Of a stretch of DNA of 23,901 nt, positions 14,245 to 22,771 are shown in pieces. The notes beneath the pieces are model-generated. The model was not told the DNA's origin, made no database searches, and saw only the letters and a program-made list of their open reading frames with translations. The translations under genes and the position numbers were made by a program. The number at the start of each line of letters is the position of its first letter. The stretch's first letter is position 1. Source of the DNA: Clostridiales bacterium (lineage in GTDB: Bacteria > Bacillota > Clostridia > Oscillospirales > Oscillospiraceae); the NCBI GenBank assembly GCA_003522945.1, contig DPHR01000174.1, positions 1 through 23,901 on the forward strand. Reading direction: 5' to 3'.

Positions 14245-15165
14245 ATGCAGAGCAAATCGAAAGCAAACCGCATCATCACTCTTATAATTATCATCATCCT
14301 CGCAGCGCTCTTCACGTTCCCCCTCTACTGGATCATCACCGGCTCCTTCAAGACCGCCAAGGAGGTCAACTCCGTTACACCTGTCTGGTGGCCGAGCGAG
14401 TGGACGCTGAAGAATTACCAGACGCTCATGAGCAAGCTCAAAGCCCCGCTGTGGGAGTTTTACATCCCCTTCAGCCAGTATTTCTCGGCCGACGGCAGCC
14501 CGATCGTCTTCTCCGCCGGTCCCACCGTGCCCGGTGCGATCCGCTGGATGTTCAACACCGTGTGGATGGCCGTTGCAGCCATGCTCCTCACCTGCGCGAC
14601 CTCCGCGCTCGCGGGGTATGCGCTGGCCAAGAAGCGCTTCGTCGGACGCAGGCTCATTTTCACGCTCATCGTCTGCGCGATGGCCCTGCCGAAGCAGGTC
14701 ATCCTTATACCGCTCATCCGCGAGATGTCCTCGCTCAAGCTCTATAATACGCTCAGTGCCGTCGTCTACCCGATCGTCGGCTGGCCGTTCGGCGTGTTCC
14801 TCATCAAGCAGTTTGCCGAGAGCATCCCCAGCGAGATACTGGAGGCCGCGAGGATCGACGGCGCGAGCGAGCTGAAAACCTTCATCCGGATCGTTTTCCC
14901 CATGATAAAGCCCGGTGTCGGCGCGCTTGCCATCTTCACGTTCATCAATTCGTGGAACGACTATTTCATGCAGCTCATCATGCTCTCCAGCACAAAGAAT
15001 CTGACCATATCGCTGGGCATCGCAAAGATGCAGGCGGAAAACTCGACGGACTTCGGGCTCATCATGGCAGGCGCCGCCTTTGCCGCCGTGCCGATCATTA
15101 TCGTGTTTCTCATTTTCCAGAAATATTTTACCAAGGGCATCACGATGGGCGCCGTCAAAGGCTGA
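14245..15165 (+). CDS. Sugar ABC transporter permease 2 (CUT1, UgpE/MalG-like)
   Basis: A 306-residue membrane protein with about six transmembrane segments. It opens with a hydrophobic helix ending TFPLYWIITGSFKTAKEV, the standard start of MalG-type permeases. The EAA loop is EAARIDGASELKTFIRIVFP and the C-terminus ends FTKGITMGAVKG, both very typical. A GGGGGGTGAG site sits just before ATG 14245. Residues about 70-100 (the loop including FYIPFSQYFSADGS) are longer than in the simplest MalG homologues. It is co-transcribed with permease 1 and the lyase. Confidence 0.93.
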   Translation: MQSKSKANRIITLIIIIILAALFTFPLYWIITGSFKTAKEVNSVTPVWWPSEWTLKNYQTLMSKLKAPLWEFYIPFSQYFSADGSPIVFSAGPTVPGAIRWMFNTVWMAVAAMLLTCATSALAGYALAKKRFVGRRLIFTLIVCAMALPKQVILIPLIREMSSLKLYNTLSAVVYPIVGWPFGVFLIKQFAESIPSEILEAARIDGASELKTFIRIVFPMIKPGVGALAIFTFINSWNDYFMQLIMLSSTKNLTISLGIAKMQAENSTDFGLIMAGAAFAAVPIIIVFLIFQKYFTKGITMGAVKG

Positions 15166-15184
15166 CACACAAGGAGTGAAAACA

Positions 15185-16102
15185 ATGAAAGCAAGAGACC
15201 TGAATAAATACCAGGGGATCTTCCCTGCCTTCTACGCATGCTACGACGACGCCGGTGAGGTATCGCCCGCCCGTGCGCGGGCGTTCACGGAATACCTCAT
15301 CGAAAAGGGTGTAAACGGCCTTTATGTCGGCGGTTCGTCCGGTGAATGCATCTATCATTCCGTAGCGGAACGCAAGGCGCTGCTGGAGGCCGTCATCGCC
15401 CAAGCCGCCGGGCGCGTCACGATCATCGCGCACGTCGCCTGCAACAACACGCGCGACAGCATGGAGCTTGCCGCCCACGCCGAGAGCGCCGGGGCCGACT
15501 GCATCGCCGCCATTCCCCCGATCTACTTCCATCTGCCGGACCGCGCGATCGCGCAGTATTGGACCGATATTGCCTCCGCCGCGCCGAATACGGATTTCAT
15601 CATCTACAACATCCCGCAGCTCGCCGGCACAGCGCTGAACAGCGCTCTTCTGCGCACGATGCTCGCCGTACCGACCGTGATCGGAGTGAAAAACTCCTCC
15701 ATGCCGATACAAGATATTGAAATGTGGCGCGATGAGGGTGCGATCGTTTTCAACGGTCCGGACGAGCAGCTGCTCTCCGGGCTCGCCGCGGGTGCGGTCG
15801 GCGGCATCGGCGGTACGTATGCCGCCATGCCGGAGCTCTACGAGCGCATCTTCACCCTTGTCCGCGGCGGCGGCATTTTCCCCGCGCGCGACATTCAGGA
15901 CGCCTGCTGCCACATCATTTACAAGATGTGCTCCGGGCAGGGCAATATGTACGCCATGATCAAGGAGATCCTCCGTCTCCGCGGCGCGCCGGACATTGGC
16001 GGCGTCCGCGCTCCGCTCTACCCGCTTCAGCCGGGCGACGAGGCCATCGCCGCTTCGTGCGCCGCGGATATCGACGCCGCGATAGCGCAGTTTTGCTGCT
16101 GA
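15185..16102 (+). CDS. nanA: N-acetylneuraminate lyase (DapA/NanA aldolase family)
   Basis: A 305-residue class I aldolase that would split N-acetylneuraminate into N-acetylmannosamine and pyruvate. It shows GLYVGGSSGE at residues 45-54 (the pyruvate carboxylate loop), IIYNIP with Tyr141, and IGVKNSS with Lys169 as the Schiff-base lysine; these match Tyr137 and Lys165 of E. coli NanA in order and spacing. The opening QGIFPAFYACYDDAGEVSP favours NanA over the dihydrodipicolinate synthase branch. The sugar importer and epimerase beside it support the call. AAGGAG eight bases upstream marks the start; an in-frame extension to 15080 overlaps permease 2. It is the last gene of the rightward operon. 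Confidence 0.9.
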   Translation: MKARDLNKYQGIFPAFYACYDDAGEVSPARARAFTEYLIEKGVNGLYVGGSSGECIYHSVAERKALLEAVIAQAAGRVTIIAHVACNNTRDSMELAAHAESAGADCIAAIPPIYFHLPDRAIAQYWTDIASAAPNTDFIIYNIPQLAGTALNSALLRTMLAVPTVIGVKNSSMPIQDIEMWRDEGAIVFNGPDEQLLSGLAAGAVGGIGGTYAAMPELYERIFTLVRGGGIFPARDIQDACCHIIYKMCSGQGNMYAMIKEILRLRGAPDIGGVRAPLYPLQPGDEAIAASCAADIDAAIAQFCC

Positions 16103-16124
16103 CTTTCCTGCTTTTTCCGCATGC

Positions 16125-16166
16125 AAAAAATCGGCTCACCCGTTTCAAACGGATGAGCCGATTTTT
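16125..16166. terminator. Bidirectional terminator between the nan and exporter operons
   Basis: A long hairpin, TCGGCTCA...TGAGCCGA continued by CCGTTT/AAACGG near the loop, with a run of A on the left and TTTTT on the right. It can stop the rightward nan operon and the leftward exporter operon, which converge here. Confidence 0.93.
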
Positions 16167-16172
16167 CATGCA

Positions 16173-16385
16173 TTATTTCTTGCCGAAGGCGTCCATAGCG
16201 CCGTCAGGCAGCGTGCCGAGAAGGTCGCCCTTCCCGGAGCCTGAGCCGCCGGGCAGATGCCGAGAATATCCGAAAGCCCGGAGGATTCCCCTCTTGAGCA
16301 GACTGACCGCCGCTTTCTTCGTGTCGGCGTCCGCCGCGCGGCACAGCTCCAGGAGCTTTTTTGTGTATTTACCGCATTGCAGCAC
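16173..16385 (-). CDS. Small uncharacterised ORF at the end of the exporter operon
   Basis: A 70-residue frame following the permease stop (16424) and ending just before the terminator. It lacks an ATG. A GTG at 16385 is the only plausible start, with a poorly spaced GGAAG upstream. The sequence does not look like a shadow frame: it has an amphipathic, Lys-rich helix (KYTKKLLELCRAADADTKKA) followed by a Gly/Ser-rich segment (LPGGSGSGKG) and a charged end. I do not recognise it. It could be a small cytoplasmic protein of the exporter operon, the tail of a decayed gene, or non-coding. Confidence 0.3.
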   Translation of the reverse strand: MLQCGKYTKKLLELCRAADADTKKAAVSLLKRGILRAFGYSRHLPGGSGSGKGDLLGTLPDGAMDAFGKK

Positions 16386-16423
16386 AGAGGCAAAACGCTT
16401 CCGCGCGAAAAGCTGTGTCCCGG

Positions 16424-17674
<1,251 letters not shown>

Positions 17675-17689
17675 TGCACCCGCCCCCTT

Positions 17690-19261
17690 TCAGTAATTAT
17701 AGAACGACGCAACGTCGGATATCTCGGTCTTAGCTCCGGCTCGGATATTGTTGCCGTACGGGAAGGCAATATATTCCTCGCCGGTGAGTCCGCCGTTGAT
17801 CTGCGTATACGAACCCCAGAGCGAGCGTCCGGTCGATACGGCGCGCTTTTCAAGCTTCCCGTTCGCGTCACGGACATATACGAAGCTCCCGCCGCCCTCG
17901 CGGAGGATGAACATGTTCTGGAGATATACACCGGAAGCACTGCTGCCGAAGGGGTTGTAGGTGATGTTCACATACTCGCCCTCGCGCACGGGGGTGTCCT
18001 CGTCCAAATACACGGTGAAAGGATAGAGCGAAGCGTTGCTGTTGCCCTGGCTCCAGTGATAGTAGCCGCTGTTCTCCCCGACCGGGTATTCGGAAATGCT
18101 GACGATCTCCGCCTCCGTCTGGGAATACGTCTGCCACGACATCACGGTGACTGTATCGCCGACATGGAGCGTTTGCAGCTCCGTTTCACTCATCGCGCCG
18201 GTGACATAGTATCCGCCGCCGCCGGAAATGAGCACCGCCGGGAGCTGCTCCTCGCGCGCCTGATCCGGGCTGCGGATCGTTTTCACTACACCGTCGATCT
18301 TGCTGTAGACCACGCCGTTGTTGATCTCAAATTCGAGCGTTTCGTATTCGAGCCGCGCCTTTTTTAGATCGAGCTCCGTCTGGTAGATCTTCTCCTGCGC
18401 TTCGCGGCGCATGGCGATGAGCTCATTATAGGTGTAGCTCGGCGTCGTATCGATATAGGTGTTGCCGCCGTCGTCGATATCGCCGCCGTCGTCCGGCGTC
18501 GTGCCGTCATCAAAGCGTCCGTAGGCCTCGTCCACCTTAAAGGCCACCGAGCCGTCGCTCTGGCGGACGAACACCATGCCCCAGCTGCGGAGAATGTCGC
18601 CGTCCGGAGAATCGCCGTCATGCACCTCAAAGACAACATACGCCGTGCTGCCGCCCGCCCTCGTCAGGAGTGAGTCGATAAAGGCGCTGTCATAGGCGCA
18701 GTCGTCGCTCCAGATATAGAAGAACGGGCTGTCCTTCGTACCGCTGCCGCCGCGGAAATACGGTACCTCCACCGGCGTGAGCGGCGTATCCGGCTCCTCA
18801 TCGGGGAGAGGATCGGGCTGCGGGACATACAGGCGATAGTTGTTCACCTTTACAAGATTGGCGTTCGCCTCGTCGAGCGCGATCTCCAGCTTCTGTACGG
18901 AGATCCTCGCGCGCTCGAGCTGCAGGTCGGTGAGCGTCGTGTCGTAGGACAAAATCGGGTCGCCGATTTTGACCGTATCGCCCTCATGGACAAAGTATTT
19001 GGTAATCTTCTGCGTTTCGGATACATAGATCGACTGCATTTTATCGGGCTTTACAAGCCCCTGCGTCTCCGCCTGGTCGTCGGCATAGTTTGTGCAGAAT
19101 TCCATGATCGGATAGACCTTCACCTTGCCGCCGCTGCCGCGGACGAGAAGCAGTATGCCGTACACACCGCCGCCGATGAGCGCGGCGATCAGCACTCCGG
19201 CGATCGTCCGGCGCAGCCATTCCGGGAGATTACTGAGAAACGTTATCTTTTCCTTTTTCAT
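17690..19261 (-). CDS. Membrane-fusion (HlyD/MacA-like) adaptor 2 with an inserted domain
   Basis: A 523-residue protein anchored by one helix at residues 19-41 with a short cytoplasmic N-terminus. A lipoyl-like half (FVHEGDTVKIGDPILSYD, about 90-107) is followed by helix 1 (110-142) and helix 2 (276-312), then the second lipoyl half (NNGVVYSKIDGVVK), a beta-barrel and a membrane-proximal domain. Between the two hairpin helices lies a stretch of about 130 residues: a Pro/Glu-rich linker, a globular segment (YFRGGSGTKDSPFFYIWSDD onward) and an Asp/Gly-rich linker. Typical MacA proteins are under 400 residues, so this insertion accounts for the length. The start overlaps the end of the ATPase gene by 32 bases and has GGAGG before it. 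It probably links the permease to the cell surface. Confidence 0.88.
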   Translation of the reverse strand: MKKEKITFLSNLPEWLRRTIAGVLIAALIGGGVYGILLLVRGSGGKVKVYPIMEFCTNYADDQAETQGLVKPDKMQSIYVSETQKITKYFVHEGDTVKIGDPILSYDTTLTDLQLERARISVQKLEIALDEANANLVKVNNYRLYVPQPDPLPDEEPDTPLTPVEVPYFRGGSGTKDSPFFYIWSDDCAYDSAFIDSLLTRAGGSTAYVVFEVHDGDSPDGDILRSWGMVFVRQSDGSVAFKVDEAYGRFDDGTTPDDGGDIDDGGNTYIDTTPSYTYNELIAMRREAQEKIYQTELDLKKARLEYETLEFEINNGVVYSKIDGVVKTIRSPDQAREEQLPAVLISGGGGYYVTGAMSETELQTLHVGDTVTVMSWQTYSQTEAEIVSISEYPVGENSGYYHWSQGNSNASLYPFTVYLDEDTPVREGEYVNITYNPFGSSASGVYLQNMFILREGGGSFVYVRDANGKLEKRAVSTGRSLWGSYTQINGGLTGEEYIAFPYGNNIRAGAKTEISDVASFYNY

Positions 19262-19973
19262 CCGCCGCGCCTCCTTTCATCATGTCGTACCGGTGCTTGT
19301 CCTCGTCGCCGCGGATCAGCTCGCCGTCGAGAATGCGGTGGATCTTTTTCGCGCAGTCGGCAATGTCCTGCGCGTGCGTGATGAGCACGACCGTCGTTCC
19401 CTTCGCGTTCAGCTCGCCGAAGATCTGCATGACCTGGCGGCCGGAAGCGGAGTCCAGCGCGCCGGTCGGCTCGTCCGCAAGCAGGATGCGCGGCTTTGCG
19501 ATCATCGCGCGGGCGATCGCCACGCGCTGACACTGGCCGCCGGAGAGCTGGTTCGGGTAAAAGTCCATACGATCTTCCAGCCCGACGCTCGCAAGCGCTT
19601 CCGCAGCGCGCTCACGCCGTTCACGGCGCGGCACGTTCGCATAGAGAAGCGGCAGCGCGACATTGTCGAGCGCCGTGAGCTTCGGCAGAAGATAGAAGCT
19701 CTGGAAAACGAAACCGATCATCTGGTTTCGTATATCGGCGAGCCGGTCATCCGAGGCCGAGGATACGTCCTCCCCGGCAAGCACATAGGTGCCGGAGGTC
19801 GGCGTATCGAGACAGCCGATGATGTTCATAAGCGTTGTTTTACCGGACCCCGAGGGCCCCATGATGGCAAGATAATCCCCGTCGTCGATCTCAAGAGAAA
19901 TGTTCTTGAGAATGTGTACAACGTCCTTGCCCTGGGGATAATCCTTGCAGATGCTGCGCATTTCCAGAAGCAT
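19230..19973 (-). CDS. MacB-type ABC transporter ATP-binding protein
   Basis: A 247-residue ATPase subunit with Walker A GPSGSGKTT (from Gly39), a Q-loop in QMIGFVFQSFYLLPKL, signature LSGGQCQRVAIARAM, Walker B ILLADEPTGALD and the switch histidine in VVLITH. The LolD/MacB-type pattern of this protein fits the MacB permease two genes downstream. Its ATG overlaps the stop of the first adaptor gene by one base (TAATG), showing translational coupling, and its own end overlaps the second adaptor gene. It powers the exporter from the cytoplasmic face. Confidence 0.96.
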   Translation of the reverse strand: MLLEMRSICKDYPQGKDVVHILKNISLEIDDGDYLAIMGPSGSGKTTLMNIIGCLDTPTSGTYVLAGEDVSSASDDRLADIRNQMIGFVFQSFYLLPKLTALDNVALPLLYANVPRRERRERAAEALASVGLEDRMDFYPNQLSGGQCQRVAIARAMIAKPRILLADEPTGALDSASGRQVMQIFGELNAKGTTVVLITHAQDIADCAKKIHRILDGELIRGDEDKHRYDMMKGGAADEKGKDNVSQ

Positions 19974-21370
19974 TACGCCACGCTCCCCTCCGCATTTGCC
20001 GCAGCGTCCTCTGCGGGCGCTGTCTCCGGCACAACGGCATCCTCCGCCGGTGCTTCGATCTCGGCGGGGTCGCCGAAGAGCGATTCGTCCGGCGCTTCGA
20101 TGGGCGCGTCGCCGTCGGAGGCGTTGCCGTCGGAGACAAGCGTCGGAGGCATTGGAGCCGCGCCGGAGCCGAAGCCGCCCGAGTTGCCGCCGGAAACATA
20201 GCCGGAATTATCCTCATACACCTGCGTGTGCATGCCCGCCGTAAGGCCGTCCATCGGGAAGGCGATATAATCGCTCTCCTTCAGACCGGAGATGACCTGA
20301 TATTCACCCCGCTCGGCGTCATATTCACCGAGGGACACGCCGCGCTTTTCCAGCCGGTCGCGTCCGTTCGCCGCCCAGACATAGGGCGAGGAATCGGCGT
20401 CCACAATATAATATTCCGGCAGCCAGAGTCCCTCGCGGACCTCCTGCTGGCCGTAGTCCGGCTCAATGTACACGTGCTGGCCGAGAATGAGGCCGGTCAC
20501 ATCGCTGAGCTTCACATAGAACGGGTACTTGGACGAGCTTGTCATCTCGTTGCCGCCGCCACCGCCGTAATACGGGCTATTATTGCTCTGCACCTTGGTC
20601 TCCCAATCGATGCTATCGAGCACGCCGCTCCACGTAACGCTCTCGTCAAGGCGTGAACGGATAAGCACGTTCATCCCCTCGGAAAGCGTGCCGACGTTCA
20701 GCTCGTTGATCGTGCCCTTGACCTGATAGGTCGTCATGTCCATGATGGTGATGTAGGCGTCGCTGCCGCTCGTATCGCCGCCATAGCCGGAGCTTGCGCC
20801 TGTATTCTCCGTATTCTTCACGCTCATCACGCGGCCGGAGATCGGTGCGCGCACGTCCGTATCCTCGAGAGCTTCCTGCAAATTCTCGATCTCACGCTCC
20901 TTGAGGCCCTTGTTATAGGTCGCTTCACGCACGTTCGCCTGCAGCTCCTGGATCTGCAGCGAGTAGGTGAGCTGCTGCGCCGCGGGGGCGGCGGCGCGCT
21001 GGCGCTCGAGATTGGGGATGTCCTCCTCGGCGTTGGAGATCGTGTTCTCATAGCCCTCAAGCTCAAGCAGGAGCTTGCTGAGCTGAAGCTCCATGGCCTC
21101 GTTGTCGTAGCAGAAGAGCACATCGCCCTCGGTGACGAAGTCGCCTTCCTTTACGTAGGTCTCAAGAACTTTCTTGTCGCCCTTTTTGACCGTTGCCGTT
21201 TCGCCCGAAACGACAATACCGGCGTACCGGTTCACCAGCCCCACGGAGCCCTGCGAGGTGATGTCCGACACCTTCTGGACGGTAACGGCATCCTCGGCAT
21301 TGCCGCCGCAGCCGGTCATAACGCCAAGCAGCAGGCAAGCGCCGAGGAGAATGGCAAGCAGCTTTTTCAT
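19973..21370 (-). CDS. Membrane-fusion (HlyD/MacA-like) adaptor 1, lipoprotein
   Basis: A 465-residue protein with a lipoprotein signal peptide ending MTGC (Cys21), so it is tethered to the outer leaflet by lipid rather than by a helix. It has a lipoyl half (VKEGDFVTEGDVLFCYD), a coiled-coil hairpin at about 95-190, the second lipoyl half (DVRAPISGRVMSVKN), a beta-barrel and a proximal domain. The last roughly 77 residues are a low-complexity Gly/Ser then acidic Ala/Pro/Glu tail with no clear fold. AGGAGG just upstream fixes the start. It opens the operon adaptor 1, ATPase, adaptor 2, permease, and its stop overlaps the ATPase start. Promoter elements for this leftward operon are not clear in 21371-21480. 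Confidence 0.9.
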   Translation of the reverse strand: MKKLLAILLGACLLLGVMTGCGGNAEDAVTVQKVSDITSQGSVGLVNRYAGIVVSGETATVKKGDKKVLETYVKEGDFVTEGDVLFCYDNEAMELQLSKLLLELEGYENTISNAEEDIPNLERQRAAAPAAQQLTYSLQIQELQANVREATYNKGLKEREIENLQEALEDTDVRAPISGRVMSVKNTENTGASSGYGGDTSGSDAYITIMDMTTYQVKGTINELNVGTLSEGMNVLIRSRLDESVTWSGVLDSIDWETKVQSNNSPYYGGGGGNEMTSSSKYPFYVKLSDVTGLILGQHVYIEPDYGQQEVREGLWLPEYYIVDADSSPYVWAANGRDRLEKRGVSLGEYDAERGEYQVISGLKESDYIAFPMDGLTAGMHTQVYEDNSGYVSGGNSGGFGSGAAPMPPTLVSDGNASDGDAPIEAPDESLFGDPAEIEAPAEDAVVPETAPAEDAAANAEGSVA

Positions 21371-21477
21371 GTATGTTCCTCCTGTACTTTCAGGATGTAT
21401 TGCTTACTATTCCTATGACGCGACCCGGCGCGGAAAAGTTCGCTCGTTCCCGCCGGAGACGCCGAAAATAAAAGCGA

Positions 21478-21505
21478 TTGCATTTTATCATAAAAATGAT
21501 ATATT
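21478..21505 (+). promoter_or_regulatory. Probable pepT promoter with an internal inverted repeat
   Basis: TTGCAT (21478-21483), 16 bases, TATATT (21500-21505). Between and overlapping the boxes lies TATCAT-AAAA-ATGATA (21486-21501), a perfect 6-bp inverted repeat well placed for a repressor. The region also separates pepT from the divergent exporter operon. Confidence 0.5.
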
Positions 21506-21547
21506 TGATATATGAAAAAACAACTCGAAAACGGAGGGATTCTTATT

Positions 21548-22759
21548 ATGACCTGCAAGGAAAGATTTCTCAAATACATCGCCGTGTCCACCGCGTCCGA
21601 TGAGGACAGCACCGAAAGCCCGTCTACGACCCGGCAGCTGGAGCTCTCGCGCCGTCTGGCCGAGGAAATGCTCTCTCTGGGGCTGAAGAACGTCCACATG
21701 GACAGCTGCGGCAATGCCATCGGCACGCTCCCCGCCACAGAGGGCGTCAAGGCCGCCGGAACGCTCGCGCTCGTCGCGCATGTGGACACTGCTCCCGCCG
21801 CGAGCGGCGAGGGCGTGAACGCCCGTGAGGTGCTCTACACCGGCGAAGACATTGAACTCGGCCACGGCGTCATTCTCTCGGAAAAGCAGTTCCCCGCCAT
21901 GAAGGACGTGCGCGGGCAGGTGCTGCTCGTGACGGACGGCTCCACGCTGCTCGGCGCGGACGACAAAGCGGGCGTTGCCGAGATCATGACGGCGGTGGAA
22001 AAGCTCATCGCCTCCGGCGCGCCGCACGGGGAGCTGCGCATCGTGTTCACGACCGACGAGGAGGTCGGCCGCGGCACGGAGGGGCTGGATGTTAAAGAGC
22101 TTGCGTGCGACTGGGGATACACCGTGGACGGCGGCGAGCTCGGTGTATACGAATACGAAAACTTCAACGCGGCTGCGGCGCTCGTCCGCGTGCACGGCGT
22201 CGGCATCCATCCGGGCAGCGCGAAGAACATTATGAAGAACGCCGCGACGATCGCCACGGAGCTGCATTCCCTTCTCCCCGCCGATCAGGTGCCGGAAAAG
22301 ACCGAGGGCTATGAGGGCTTCATCCATCTCACCGATATGTCCGGCGACGTGGTGGAGGCCGAACTCCACTATATCATCCGCGACCATGACCGCGCGAAGT
22401 TTGAAGACCGCAAGGCCGTCATGCAGAAGGTCTGCGCCGAGATCGACCGCCGCTACGGCGCCGGGACCGTGGAACTCACGCTGCGCGACAGCTATTACAA
22501 CATGAAAGAGAAGATCGAGCCCTGCATGTTCCTGATCGAAAACGCGAAACGGGCCATGGAGCAGCTCGGCATCGAGCCGAAGGTCGTCCCCATCCGCGGC
22601 GGTACAGACGGCGCGCGGCTCTCGTTCGAGGGTCTGCCGTGCCCGAACCTCTGCACAGGCGGCGAAAATTTCCACGGCCGGTTCGAATATATCCCGGCCG
22701 AGGATATGGAGCGCATCACGCAGCTTCTGGCCGTGATGCTCTGGAACCTGGCAGAATAA
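21548..22759 (+). CDS. pepT: Peptidase T (aminotripeptidase, M20 family)
   Basis: A 403-residue zinc aminopeptidase of the M20B family that removes the N-terminal residue from tripeptides in the cytoplasm. Metal and catalytic residues are in order: AHVDTAP with His78 and Asp80, LGADDKAG with Asp138 bridging the zincs, TTDEEVGRG with Glu171 as general base and Glu172, TVDGGELGVYEYENFNA with Asp194, and a C-terminal TGGENFHGRFE with the last zinc histidine. Length and motif spacing match known PepT. CGGAGGG (21532-21538) stands nine bases before the chosen ATG; the in-frame ATG at 21512 lies upstream of that site and next to the promoter, so it was rejected. The lipoate ligase gene follows after 12 bases. 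Confidence 0.95.
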   Translation: MTCKERFLKYIAVSTASDEDSTESPSTTRQLELSRRLAEEMLSLGLKNVHMDSCGNAIGTLPATEGVKAAGTLALVAHVDTAPAASGEGVNAREVLYTGEDIELGHGVILSEKQFPAMKDVRGQVLLVTDGSTLLGADDKAGVAEIMTAVEKLIASGAPHGELRIVFTTDEEVGRGTEGLDVKELACDWGYTVDGGELGVYEYENFNAAAALVRVHGVGIHPGSAKNIMKNAATIATELHSLLPADQVPEKTEGYEGFIHLTDMSGDVVEAELHYIIRDHDRAKFEDRKAVMQKVCAEIDRRYGAGTVELTLRDSYYNMKEKIEPCMFLIENAKRAMEQLGIEPKVVPIRGGTDGARLSFEGLPCPNLCTGGENFHGRFEYIPAEDMERITQLLAVMLWNLAE

Positions 22760-22771
22760 AAGGAGAAGCAA

